Assembly (NCBI GenBank): GCA_025351545.1
Contig: JANXVQ010000489.1
Span: 1-6,034 of the forward strand
Origin: Spirosoma sp.
GTDB taxonomy: Bacteria; Bacteroidota; Bacteroidia; Cytophagales; Spirosomataceae
DNA length: 6,034 nucleotides
Reading direction: 5' to 3'
A model generated the notes under the pieces. The model was not told the origin of the DNA. It made no database searches and saw only the letters and a list, made by a program, of their open reading frames with translations. Both the position numbers and the translations under genes were made by a program. Positions 1-5,161 of the stretch are shown one piece after another. Positions within the stretch are counted from its first letter, which is position 1. Each line of letters starts with the position of its first letter.

Positions 1-249
1 CAAGCAGAAGTGTAACGTCGTTGAGCAATTAGCCAACGTGCTTACAGGCCGTTTCCAGTGGACCACCTAAACAGTTACCTTTTCAGATAACGGATAATGC
101 AATAAAAATGGGGTACATACCCTGTTAGATTTTGGGGATGAGCGTTTGTTGATGAAACAGAATCCGTTATACACAGCAAAATCATCCCCGAAATAACCGA
201 AGATGATTTTGCCGTATTTATTCAACAATATTGTGCTATGATGACCTGA
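1..249 (+). pseudogene. Possible decayed coding region; no intact gene
   Basis: No intact gene is visible here. Frame 2 is open from the left edge to a stop at 68-70 and could be the tail of a gene entering the window (it reads ...VVEQLANVLTGRFQWTT). Beyond it, protein-like stretches appear in frame 3 (33-128, containing PFQITDNAIKMGY), frame 2 (98-196, containing HTLLDFGDERLLM) and frame 1 (142-249, ending ITEDDFAVFIQQYCAMMT). They overlap in staggered fashion, as a gene broken by several frameshifts would. None is long enough to be significant alone, and I recognise no family. The same stretch is rich in inverted repeats, so a structured non-coding element is the main alternative. Low confidence. 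Confidence 0.25.
176..212. repeat. 11-bp perfect inverted repeat downstream of thrB
   Basis: GCAAAATCATC (176-186) and GATGATTTTGC (202-212) are perfect reverse complements around a 15-nt loop. It lies about 40 bp past the thrB stop, so it could stop thrB transcription and perhaps also transcription entering from the left. There is no proper T-run after either arm, only the four T's inside the stem, so it is not a textbook intrinsic terminator. Part of the left arm (182-194) can instead pair with 129-141 (12 of 13 bases). Confidence 0.45.
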
Positions 250-1185
250 TTAATTAGGCAACACCTTTGGTCCCTGCCGATTGATTTCGGAAACGTAGAC
301 TTCGCTGGTGATGCCCACAGACAAGAACGCCTGTTGCATAGCGGCACCAACTTTTTCGGCCGTTTGCGCATCGCGACTCAGCGCAAACATGGATGGTCCC
401 GACCCGGAAATGCTGCATCCAAGAGCGCCATTGTCTAATGCGGCCTGTTTGGCTTCGTTAAATTCTGGAATCAGGATAGCGCGCACCGGCTCAATAATTA
501 CATCGACGAGTGAACGGCTGATGAGGCTATAGTCGGGGGTCATCAATCCCGCAATCAGACCGGCCACATTGCCCATCTGTATGATCGTATTCTTCAGCGA
601 GACTTCATTTTTCAGAATGAACCGGGCGTCTTTGGTATTGACCTCAATGTCGGGATGAACCAGCGTGCAGAATAACGTGGCCGGGGTCTCGATCTTAATA
701 ACATCCAATGGGCTGTAGCTCCGAACGACTACGAATCCACCAAGCAGCGAAGGGCCGACATTGTCGGCGTGGGCCGATCCACAGGCAACGCGTTCGCCTT
801 CCATAGCAAAAGGTAACAATTTTATAATGGGCAACGGCCGACCCAGCAACTCATTTATAGCAAAAACACCGGCTACCGCACTGGCTGCACTGGAACCCAG
901 GCCACTACCGAGGGGCATTTGCTTGTGCAATACAACATCAAGGCCAACGTCGGTACGGTTAATATGTTTCAGATACGTTTGAATAGCAATGCCAGCCGTA
1001 TTGCGGGCAGCCTCGCGGGGCAACCGGCCTCCGTCGCCAATAATGTCCGTAATTCGGACACCAGGCTCATCGCTGGCTGTCAGGACAATCTGATCGCCGG
1101 GGTTATCGACGGCAAACCCAAAAATATCAAATCCGCAGGCTACATTAGCAACGGTGGCAGGGGCAAATACTCGAATAGAATCCAC
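250..1185 (-). CDS. thrB: Homoserine kinase (GHMP kinase family)
   Basis: Phosphorylates homoserine to O-phosphohomoserine with ATP, the step before threonine synthase in threonine synthesis; cytoplasmic. The N-terminal strand and loop VFAPATVANVACGFD (residues 6-20), the GHMP ATP-binding motif PLGSGLGSSAA (91-101), the SAHADNVGPSLLGG segment (137-150) and the C-terminal GHMP motif GCSISGSGPS (256-265) are all present and intact. I choose the GTG at 1185, giving 311 residues, close to the family's usual length. The only upstream ATG (1254) would add 23 residues with no counterpart in the family, and a good promoter lies across those codons. No Shine-Dalgarno is seen, which is usual in Bacteroidota. 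No thrA or thrC lies next to it. Family identity is very sure; the start is likely but unproven. Confidence 0.95.
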   Translation of the reverse strand: MDSIRVFAPATVANVACGFDIFGFAVDNPGDQIVLTASDEPGVRITDIIGDGGRLPREAARNTAGIAIQTYLKHINRTDVGLDVVLHKQMPLGSGLGSSAASAVAGVFAINELLGRPLPIIKLLPFAMEGERVACGSAHADNVGPSLLGGFVVVRSYSPLDVIKIETPATLFCTLVHPDIEVNTKDARFILKNEVSLKNTIIQMGNVAGLIAGLMTPDYSLISRSLVDVIIEPVRAILIPEFNEAKQAALDNGALGCSISGSGPSMFALSRDAQTAEKVGAAMQQAFLSVGITSEVYVSEINRQGPKVLPN

Positions 1186-1210
1186 GATAGAAGAGGGAGG
1201 CAACAAGATG

Positions 1211-1240
1211 CAAAGGTAATGATTTGGGTTGGAAATCAAT
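1211..1240 (-). promoter_or_regulatory. Predicted Bacteroidota-type promoter of thrB
   Basis: Read on the minus strand, ATTG (1240-1237) is followed after 18 nt by TACCTTTG (1218-1211), a full match to the TAnnTTTG -7 element at the expected distance. Transcription would begin near 1204-1206, about 20 nt before the GTG start at 1185 and downstream of the ATG at 1254. It therefore supports the shorter protein. The -33 box is an imperfect TTTG. Confidence 0.5.
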
Positions 1241-1306
1241 TTTGGCCGGTTCATAGGTCTACCCGACCAGCCCGATAGCGTTCAATGCAGAATTGGCTAC
1301 CTTGTG

Positions 1307-1334
1307 TTGTATTAAACTCTAAAAATTACTTTTG
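1307..1334 (+). promoter_or_regulatory. Candidate promoter facing the lipoprotein gene
   Basis: TTG (1307-1309), 17 nt, then TACTTTTG (1327-1334) matches TTG-N17-23-TAnnTTTG. The start point would be near 1340, leaving a leader of about 270 nt before the lipoprotein ATG at 1612. It may drive that gene or a separate small RNA. A chance match is possible. Confidence 0.35.
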
Positions 1335-1343
1335 TTAATAGAC

Positions 1344-1358
1344 TATTACTGGGTAATA
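1344..1358. promoter_or_regulatory. Operator-like palindrome at the predicted start point
   Basis: TATTAC and GTAATA flank a central TGG (15 bp in all). It begins about 10 bases after the TAnnTTTG match at 1327-1334, where a bound repressor would overlap initiation. The function is inferred from position only. Confidence 0.3.
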
Positions 1359-1496
1359 CGCTTAAAAAATCCCGTTCGTTGCCCGAGTGGAGACCTTTGA
1401 GGCAAGTAGCCCCATTTTGTCGATTAATCTGGCTATCACGCTTTTGAGGATTATTACTTAGAACATGAAAAGGGTCCGTGCTTATTATCAGGGGGT

Positions 1497-1550
1497 TATC
1501 TGAAAAGAGTATAAGTTAATTTTTCATTAAGAGTGCCACGTTTTCAGATA
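1497..1550. repeat. 10-bp inverted repeat upstream of lipoprotein gene
   Basis: TATCTGAAAA (1497-1506) and TTTTCAGATA (1541-1550) are exact reverse complements 34 nt apart, 62 bp before the lipoprotein start. They could be paired protein-binding sites or the base of an RNA stem in a long leader. Chance cannot be excluded at this length. Confidence 0.3.
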
Positions 1551-1611
1551 TAGCTACGTATTGGTTCCGGAACCTAAACTGATTCCTGATTTATCCCTAA
1601 CCAATAAGCCA

Positions 1612-1965
1612 ATGAGAAAATTGATTATAGCTGGTTGTGTTGTAGCCACTATGCTGGGCGGGTACGCCTGCACGAAAAGTTCAGACCTTTCTCCCGGCGA
1701 CACAAGTGCATCGGCTCGTACCGGCGCCGTTCAGTCAGGCTCGGCTACAGGCCCGCATAGCGGAACAGGTGGTCCTGGAACTCCTCCTCCTGGCCCACCT
1801 CACAGTGGCACAGCTACAGATCCGCACAGCGGCACGAATACCCCCCCTCACAGTGGTACAGGTGGCCCCGGCACTCCCCCTCCTGGTCCACCTCATAGTG
1901 GTACCGCTACACCTCCGCATAGCGGAACAGGCACTCCTCCCGGCCCTGGTCCAAAGCACGGTTAA
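1612..1965 (+). CDS. Small Pro/Gly/His/Thr-rich repeat lipoprotein
   Basis: A 117-residue protein with a lipoprotein-type signal: MRK, a hydrophobic stretch from about residue 4 to 17, and Cys20 preceded by GYA, an acceptable though loose lipobox. The mature part begins CTKSSDL and from about residue 48 consists of repeats: six copies of PHSGT, with a 31-residue unit (PHSGTGGPGTPPPGPPHSGT plus a short variable tail) present nearly twice, ending PGPKHG. No enzymatic domain is visible; the chain should be extended and unstructured. It is probably anchored in a membrane, with side uncertain because no clear Bacteroidota surface-export signal follows the Cys. I prefer the ATG at 1612 to the TTG at 1561 because it places the signal peptide at the N-terminus. 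The gene ends 19 bp before a strong terminator and appears monocistronic. I do not recognise a named family. Confidence 0.75.
   Translation: MRKLIIAGCVVATMLGGYACTKSSDLSPGDTSASARTGAVQSGSATGPHSGTGGPGTPPPGPPHSGTATDPHSGTNTPPHSGTGGPGTPPPGPPHSGTATPPHSGTGTPPGPGPKHG
1753..1938 (+). repeat. Two 93-bp degenerate tandem units in the lipoprotein gene
   Basis: Units start at 1753 and 1846 and encode the same 31-residue pattern. Many codons differ synonymously between copies (for example GGTCCTGGAACT against GGCCCCGGCACT), so the repeat is old and kept at protein level. A partial third unit (PHSGTGT) starts at 1915. Confidence 0.8.
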
Positions 1966-1984
1966 TTAACGTAGAAAATCTTCG

Positions 1985-2028
1985 AAACAAAAAGCCGGAT
2001 CCCTCTGCAGGGATCCGGCTTTTTGTTT
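1985..2028. terminator. Strong bidirectional intrinsic terminator
   Basis: A perfect 19-bp stem (1985-2003 with 2010-2028) carries the GC-rich core GCCGGATCCC/GGGATCCGGC, a six-base loop TCTGCA, A-runs before it and T-runs after it (CTTTTTGTTTTT). The symmetric A/T flanks let it work in both directions. It sits 19 bp past the lipoprotein stop and 16 bp past the stop of the convergent gene at 2045. Confidence 0.93.
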
Positions 2029-2044
2029 TTGTTACGACAAAGAA

Positions 2045-2524
2045 TTACGCTCCGAATAAGCTATTCCAAACGCCTTTCGCCTTTTCTTTCGCTGCTTCTA
2101 TCTGGAGAGCGGCTTCGGCTTTTAGCTCGTCTAATTTAACCTCAGCGGCTGCAAGTTGAATGGCGGCTTCCGCTTTCATTTCATCAAATTTATCTTCGGC
2201 AACATCCGATAGTTCATCAGCTTTGGCCGAGGCTGATGCAAATACAGTTTCGGCCTGGGCTTGTAAATTGGCCAGGTTCGCTGCGGTAGATAGTTTAGCG
2301 GCTTCAAAATGTTCTGTTGCTTTTGCTTTCATACCGTCAATATCAATGTCTTTTCCGAATTTCTGCGCCTGAGCAACCAACTTGTCTTTCAGTTCGTCGA
2401 GTTGGGTAGCGGCTGAATCCAGGTGTTGACCGGCTTCAGTTTTGAATGATTCCAGTTTTTCGGCGGCTGTCGCTTTCGCTGCCTGCACATCTTCCACAAC
2501 CTTGGGTTTTGCGTTATCTTCCAT
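2045..2524 (-). CDS. Arg-free Ala/Lys/Glu-rich helical (LEA/apolipoprotein-like) protein
   Basis: A 159-residue protein with no signal peptide, membrane segment, cysteine or arginine. By my count it has 20 Lys against 31 Asp/Glu, so it is clearly acidic. Almost the whole chain is predicted amphipathic helix, with runs such as AAKATAAEKLESFK and LDELKAEAALQIEAAKEKAK. A 13-residue segment at 112-124 (KFDEMKAEAAIQL) recurs 18 residues later at 130-142 (KLDELKAEAALQI). It ends in a short hydrophobic tail (VWNSLFGA). The composition resembles LEA-like stress proteins, apolipoprotein-type helices and other Ala-rich coiled coils, but I cannot assign a family; the role (stress protection, membrane or protein binding) is a guess. 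The start ATG at 2524 is the only sensible one. It shares the terminator at 1985-2028 with the convergent lipoprotein gene. Confidence 0.8.
   Translation of the reverse strand: MEDNAKPKVVEDVQAAKATAAEKLESFKTEAGQHLDSAATQLDELKDKLVAQAQKFGKDIDIDGMKAKATEHFEAAKLSTAANLANLQAQAETVFASASAKADELSDVAEDKFDEMKAEAAIQLAAAEVKLDELKAEAALQIEAAKEKAKGVWNSLFGA
2099..2191 (-). repeat. Internal 54-bp-period repeat in the helical protein gene
   Basis: Segments 2153-2191 and 2099-2137 encode KFDEMKAEAAIQL and KLDELKAEAALQI, 18 residues apart. The DNA copies are diverged with several synonymous changes, so this is a protein-level repeat rather than a recent duplication. Confidence 0.6.
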
Positions 2525-2547
2525 GTGATTACTTGTAGGATTTTGCT

Positions 2548-2558
2548 AATGAGCGAAA
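2548..2558 (-). promoter_or_regulatory. Shared leader motif TTTCGCTCATT, copy 1
   Basis: On the minus strand TTTCGCTCATT ends 23 nt before the ATG at 2524. The identical 11 bases occur 22 nt before the ATG of the gene starting at 3228. It falls between the predicted -7 element (2583-2590) and the start codon, so it may act in the RNA leader. Confidence 0.4.
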
Positions 2559-2582
2559 ATTGAGCAGAAACGGGAGGAAAAA

Positions 2583-2590
2583 CAAAAATA
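2583..2590 (-). promoter_or_regulatory. Candidate -7 element for the helical protein gene
   Basis: Read on the minus strand this is TATTTTTG, a match to TAnnTTTG, predicting a start near 2577 and a leader of about 50 nt. No good -33 box lies at the usual distance; the nearest TTTG (2607-2604) is only 13 nt away. It sits in a purine-rich stretch (plus strand, about 2562-2636), where such matches arise easily. Confidence 0.3.
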
Positions 2591-2661
2591 AAGGGAAGAA
2601 GGGCAAAAGAAGTGGGGAGAAAGGTGCAAAAAACAGTATCCTGCTACATTGTCGCCGTAGT

Positions 2662-3228
2662 TTATCCCAGCCGTCGGACGATCAAACTATTCACCAACTC
2701 AAACAGGTTGGCCGGTGTGAGCGTTCGCCAGTTGGCAATATCGAGCGTGCCGCCAAAATTGATGTAGTAGTCGAGGTGGTATTTTTTCCATTCACGCTCA
2801 ATAAATTCCGGCGAGTGAATGGCCGCAATCCAACCGTCTTCTATATCTTCAAACCATTCCTCGTAGTAACTATCATCGGACCCGTGGAAATTGAGAATAT
2901 TTTCGCTGACGAGGATAAAATACTTTATTCCCTCGTGTACGAGTGAGTCAATGACCTGACGCTTAAGATACATAATGTCATTGTGCAGGGTGTCATTCCA
3001 TTCCCCGAAAAGTTCAATCACCACAAACTGCCGGTCGTAATTGGCAAATAGAATCTTGCAATAGAGGGTTTCGGAGCCGATTTCGTCCCATAAGGGGTGA
3101 ATGTAGTATCCGTAAATATCATTTTCATACTGCTGCATATTATACTCCCGCTCGTGGAACGGCGACCGCGCGTCTTCCGATGCGGTGTAATATTTATCCC
3201 AGCCGTAGAAAGGTTCGATGTCCTGCAT
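2662..3228 (-). CDS. Conserved-looking hypothetical protein, 188 aa
   Basis: A soluble, acidic, aromatic-rich protein with no signal peptide or membrane segment. It looks like a globular alpha/beta fold: strand-like KILFANYDRQFVVIELF (58-74) and IKYFILVSENILNFHG (101-116), charged YYEEWFEDIEDGW (121-133) and a C-terminal helix NLFELVNSLIVRRLG (174-188). It reminds me of uncharacterised proteins seen in Cytophagales genomes, but I cannot name a domain or function. I choose the ATG at 3228; a longer frame from 3300 would add 24 residues encoded by a low-complexity GAAA-type tract. It is codirectional with the helical protein gene, 137 bp upstream of it, and divergent from the dehydrogenase operon. 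The two minus-strand genes share a leader motif, hinting at joint regulation. Confidence 0.75.
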   Translation of the reverse strand: MQDIEPFYGWDKYYTASEDARSPFHEREYNMQQYENDIYGYYIHPLWDEIGSETLYCKILFANYDRQFVVIELFGEWNDTLHNDIMYLKRQVIDSLVHEGIKYFILVSENILNFHGSDDSYYEEWFEDIEDGWIAAIHSPEFIEREWKKYHLDYYINFGGTLDIANWRTLTPANLFELVNSLIVRRLG

Positions 3229-3230
3229 GT

Positions 3231-3275
3231 TTTTGAAAGGTGAAAGAAAGAATGAGCGAAAGAACGAAAGAATAA
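3231..3275. repeat. GAAA/GAAC low-complexity purine tract before the 188-aa gene
   Basis: On the plus strand this is a nearly all-purine run of imperfect GAAA, GAAC and GAAT units; on the minus strand it is a pyrimidine-rich leader containing TTCTTTCG twice in tandem, directly before the ATG at 3228. A change in length would alter leader spacing. Confidence 0.5.
3251..3261 (-). promoter_or_regulatory. Shared leader motif TTTCGCTCATT, copy 2
   Basis: Minus-strand TTTCGCTCATT ends 22 nt before the ATG at 3228, almost exactly the spacing of copy 1 (2548-2558). It also pairs as an inverted repeat with 3321-3331 on the other side of the divergent intergenic region. Confidence 0.4.
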
Positions 3276-3318
3276 CAAGACTTGCATCAGTAAGTGGCAC
3301 CGATGACCCGGTTTATTT

Positions 3319-3334
3319 CATTCGCTCATTCGCT
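3319..3334 (+). promoter_or_regulatory. CATTCGCT tandem repeat, third copy of the motif
   Basis: CATTCGCT occurs twice in tandem, creating TTCGCTCATTC (3321-3331), the exact reverse complement of 3250-3260. It lies about 70 bp before the dehydrogenase start in the divergent promoter region and could be a shared operator for both directions. Confidence 0.35.
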
Positions 3335-3368
3335 TTTTCCAAAATAGCATAACGTCAATTTTTGGGCG

Positions 3369-3397
3369 TTTGTTGAGCTGGATAATGGGTATGTTTA
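3369..3397 (+). promoter_or_regulatory. Candidate promoter of the dehydrogenase operon
   Basis: TTTG (3369-3372), 17 nt, then TATGTTTA (3390-3397), seven of eight matches to TAnnTTTG. The start point would fall at or next to the ATG at 3402, implying an almost leaderless message. It may instead be a chance match with the true promoter further upstream. Confidence 0.35.
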
Positions 3398-3401
3398 CAC
3401 C

Positions 3402-4265
3402 ATGAAACCCGTCTGTAAAAACATTCTTATCACTGGTGTATCAACCGGTATCGGTTACGGTGCGGCTAAACACTTCATCCTGCGCGGCTATACCGTTTTT
3501 GGCAGTGTGCGCACGCAAGCTGATGCCGACCGATTACAAGTTGAATTCGGCGAGAAGTTTATTCCGCTTTTGTTTGATGTGACGGATGCAGAAGCGGTAA
3601 AGGCTGCCGCCCGATTCCTGACCAAACAACTGGCGAATAGCGGTTTGGGTGGCCTGATCAATAACGCGGGCATTGCCATTGGCGGGCCACTGCAATATCA
3701 ACCCATAACGACTATTCGGCAGCATTTCGAGGTGAATGTACTGGGGTTGCTACAGGTTACCCAGGCATTTCTGCCGCTTCTGGGCGCTCGGGATAACCAT
3801 CCGGTTCAGCCGGGCCGGATTCAGAATATCAGTTCAGTCAATGGGCAGGTTGCCATTCCGTTTATGGGCGCTTATGTGGGGGCCAAACATGCGGTGGAAG
3901 GGCTCTCGCATAGCCTGCGCCGGGAGTTAGTTTTGTTTGGCATTAAGGTAGTAATTGTTGGTCCGGGAGCGGTTAAAACACCGATCTGGGGAAAAGGAAC
4001 AGATATTAGTCCCTACGCCAATACGCCTTATTATCCGGCAATGCAATGGTTTTTGAAACGGGTCGAGGCCTCCGAAAATAGAGGCTTTTCGATTGATTAC
4101 CTTGGCGAACGTATCGTGGAAATCCATGAAGCACCCCGCCCTCGCATCCGGTATGCACTGGTGCCCGGAAAACTAACGGGCTGGATTCTTCCCCGCCTGT
4201 TGCCCGCTCGGGTGTTGGATTGGGTTGTGGGCCAGATTAGTGGACTGAAACAACCGAAAAATTAA
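3402..4265 (+). CDS. Short-chain dehydrogenase/reductase (classical SDR)
   Basis: An NAD(P)-dependent oxidoreductase of 287 residues, probably cytoplasmic. The Rossmann nucleotide-binding motif TGVSTGIG is at 11-18, an acidic DVTD at 59-62, NNAG at 87-90, and the catalytic set Asn112, Ser144/Ser145, Tyr158 and Lys162 (YxxxK) is complete. Arg37 after the second strand favours NADP(H). The PGAVKTPIW segment (188-196) follows the usual active-site loop. The extra C-terminal part, with LTGWILPRLLPARVLDWVVG (258-277), is hydrophobic and resembles retinol/17-beta-hydroxysteroid dehydrogenase-like SDRs; it may bind a lipophilic substrate or associate with membrane. Substrate unknown. It is the first gene of a probable operon, with the hydrolase gene starting 12 bp after its stop. 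The start ATG lies the expected few residues before the Rossmann motif. Confidence 0.93.
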   Translation: MKPVCKNILITGVSTGIGYGAAKHFILRGYTVFGSVRTQADADRLQVEFGEKFIPLLFDVTDAEAVKAAARFLTKQLANSGLGGLINNAGIAIGGPLQYQPITTIRQHFEVNVLGLLQVTQAFLPLLGARDNHPVQPGRIQNISSVNGQVAIPFMGAYVGAKHAVEGLSHSLRRELVLFGIKVVIVGPGAVKTPIWGKGTDISPYANTPYYPAMQWFLKRVEASENRGFSIDYLGERIVEIHEAPRPRIRYALVPGKLTGWILPRLLPARVLDWVVGQISGLKQPKN

Positions 4266-4277
4266 TGGATGTAACCC

Positions 4278-5150
4278 ATGCTTAAACCTCCTTTTCAAAA
4301 AGACGCTGCTCTTCTGGCCGACATCGACACGGCTCGTAACCAGCCTGATACGTTACACATCTGGTGGCTTGGCCAAAGTGGATTTCTGCTGCAATACAAC
4401 GGCCAACACCTGTTGTTTGATCCCTATTTATCAGACTCGTTGAGTCGTAAATATGCCGGTACCGACAAGCCGCACGTTCGTATATCGGAACTGGTTGTTG
4501 ACCCCATTCAATTGGATATGATCGACGTGGTAACATCGAGCCACAACCACACCGATCATCTGGACGCCGAAACTCTGTTACCACTTTTTGCGGCTAATCC
4601 GGCGATAAAATTTGTCATTCCCGAGGCTAACCGAACTTTCATTGCCGACCGGCTTCAGGCAGGGCTACGAGAGTCCCAGGCCGGACCCATTGGACTGACT
4701 GATGGGCAAACGGCAACGGTTGGGCCGTTCGTGTTTCATGGCGTACCAGCTGCGCATAACGAAATTGAGCGTGATGCCGAAGGTCGATGTAAATTCATGG
4801 GGTTCGTTGTCGAAATTGGTGCTGACCACGAAAGGTCTTTTCGGGTTTATCACTCCGGCGACACGCTTTGGTACGATGGTATGGTAGATATTTTGCGGCC
4901 ATTTAACGTCGACGTTGCGTTTCTGCCTATCAATGGCAATAAACCCGAACGACGGGTGGCGGGCAATCTCAACCCCGACGAAGCCGCCCGACTTGGTCGC
5001 GAAATCGGTGCCAAACTCGTCATTCCGCATCATTACGATTTATTCGAGTTCAACACCGCCGATCCATCCGATTTTGTAAGCGCCTGCCAGCAGTACAATA
5101 CGCCTTACCGCGTAATGCAGTTGGGCGAACGGATACGTGTGAATCGGTAG
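4278..5150 (+). CDS. UlaG-like metallo-beta-lactamase-fold metallohydrolase
   Basis: A 290-residue soluble metal-dependent hydrolase with no signal peptide. The metal-binding motif HNHTDH (89-94) gives His89, His91, Asp93 and His94; further likely ligands are His160, Asp195 in YHSGDTLWYDG (191-201) and His251 in PHHYDLFEFN (250-259). The N-terminal LGQSGFLLQY...LLFDPYLSDS pattern (31-54) and the overall order fit the UlaG-type branch of the superfamily, whose best-known member is L-ascorbate-6-phosphate lactonase. The branch is diverse, so lactonase activity here is only a possibility. It starts 12 bp after the dehydrogenase stop and is followed after 41 bp by an exported propeller protein gene, so all three are probably co-transcribed. 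The active site appears complete. Confidence 0.9.
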   Translation: MLKPPFQKDAALLADIDTARNQPDTLHIWWLGQSGFLLQYNGQHLLFDPYLSDSLSRKYAGTDKPHVRISELVVDPIQLDMIDVVTSSHNHTDHLDAETLLPLFAANPAIKFVIPEANRTFIADRLQAGLRESQAGPIGLTDGQTATVGPFVFHGVPAAHNEIERDAEGRCKFMGFVVEIGADHERSFRVYHSGDTLWYDGMVDILRPFNVDVAFLPINGNKPERRVAGNLNPDEAARLGREIGAKLVIPHHYDLFEFNTADPSDFVSACQQYNTPYRVMQLGERIRVNR

Positions 5151-5161
5151 AACCCATACTG

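Larger units (their letters stand above)
1241..1611. other. Gene-free region between divergent thrB and lipoprotein gene
   Basis: About 370 bases with no convincing gene. It holds a candidate plus-strand promoter (1307-1334), a palindrome just after it (1344-1358) and an inverted repeat (1497-1506 with 1541-1550). Open stretches such as the 12-codon ATG frame at 1465-1503 and an ATG-less frame ending at 1460 are too short to support. No tRNA fold or known riboswitch was recognised. The region probably carries regulation for the lipoprotein gene or a small transcript. Confidence 0.5.

Noticed and set aside
919..1278. 119-codon plus-strand frame inside and beyond thrB
   Set aside because: Antisense to well-conserved homoserine kinase sequence and not recognisable as a protein.
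1378..1412. tRNA-like stretch (TTGCCCGAGTGG resembles a D-arm)
   Set aside because: No acceptor stem, anticodon arm or T-loop sequence follows at the right spacing.
1465..1503. 12-codon leader-peptide-like frame MKRVRAYYQGVI
   Set aside because: Very short, with no run of a single regulatory amino acid and no attenuator pair after it.
79..1507. 13-base inverted match CTTTTCAGATAAC (79-91) with 1495-1507, flanking thrB
   Set aside because: Considered as mobile element ends, but a 13-base match somewhere in 6 kb is not rare, and there is no transposase or target duplication.
1561..1611. TTG-initiated 17-residue extension of the lipoprotein
   Set aside because: It would bury the signal peptide inside the protein; the ATG at 1612 gives a normal MRK plus hydrophobic start.
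1706..1969. Alternative reading frames over the repeat lipoprotein, on both strands
   Set aside because: They are shadows of the GC-rich repeats, with no start context and skewed low-complexity composition; the frame with signal peptide and Cys is the real one.
2560..2946. 128-codon plus-strand frame over the 188-aa gene
   Set aside because: Starts in a purine-rich tract giving a Lys/Gly/Asn-rich artefact, then runs antisense to the more protein-like 188-aa frame.
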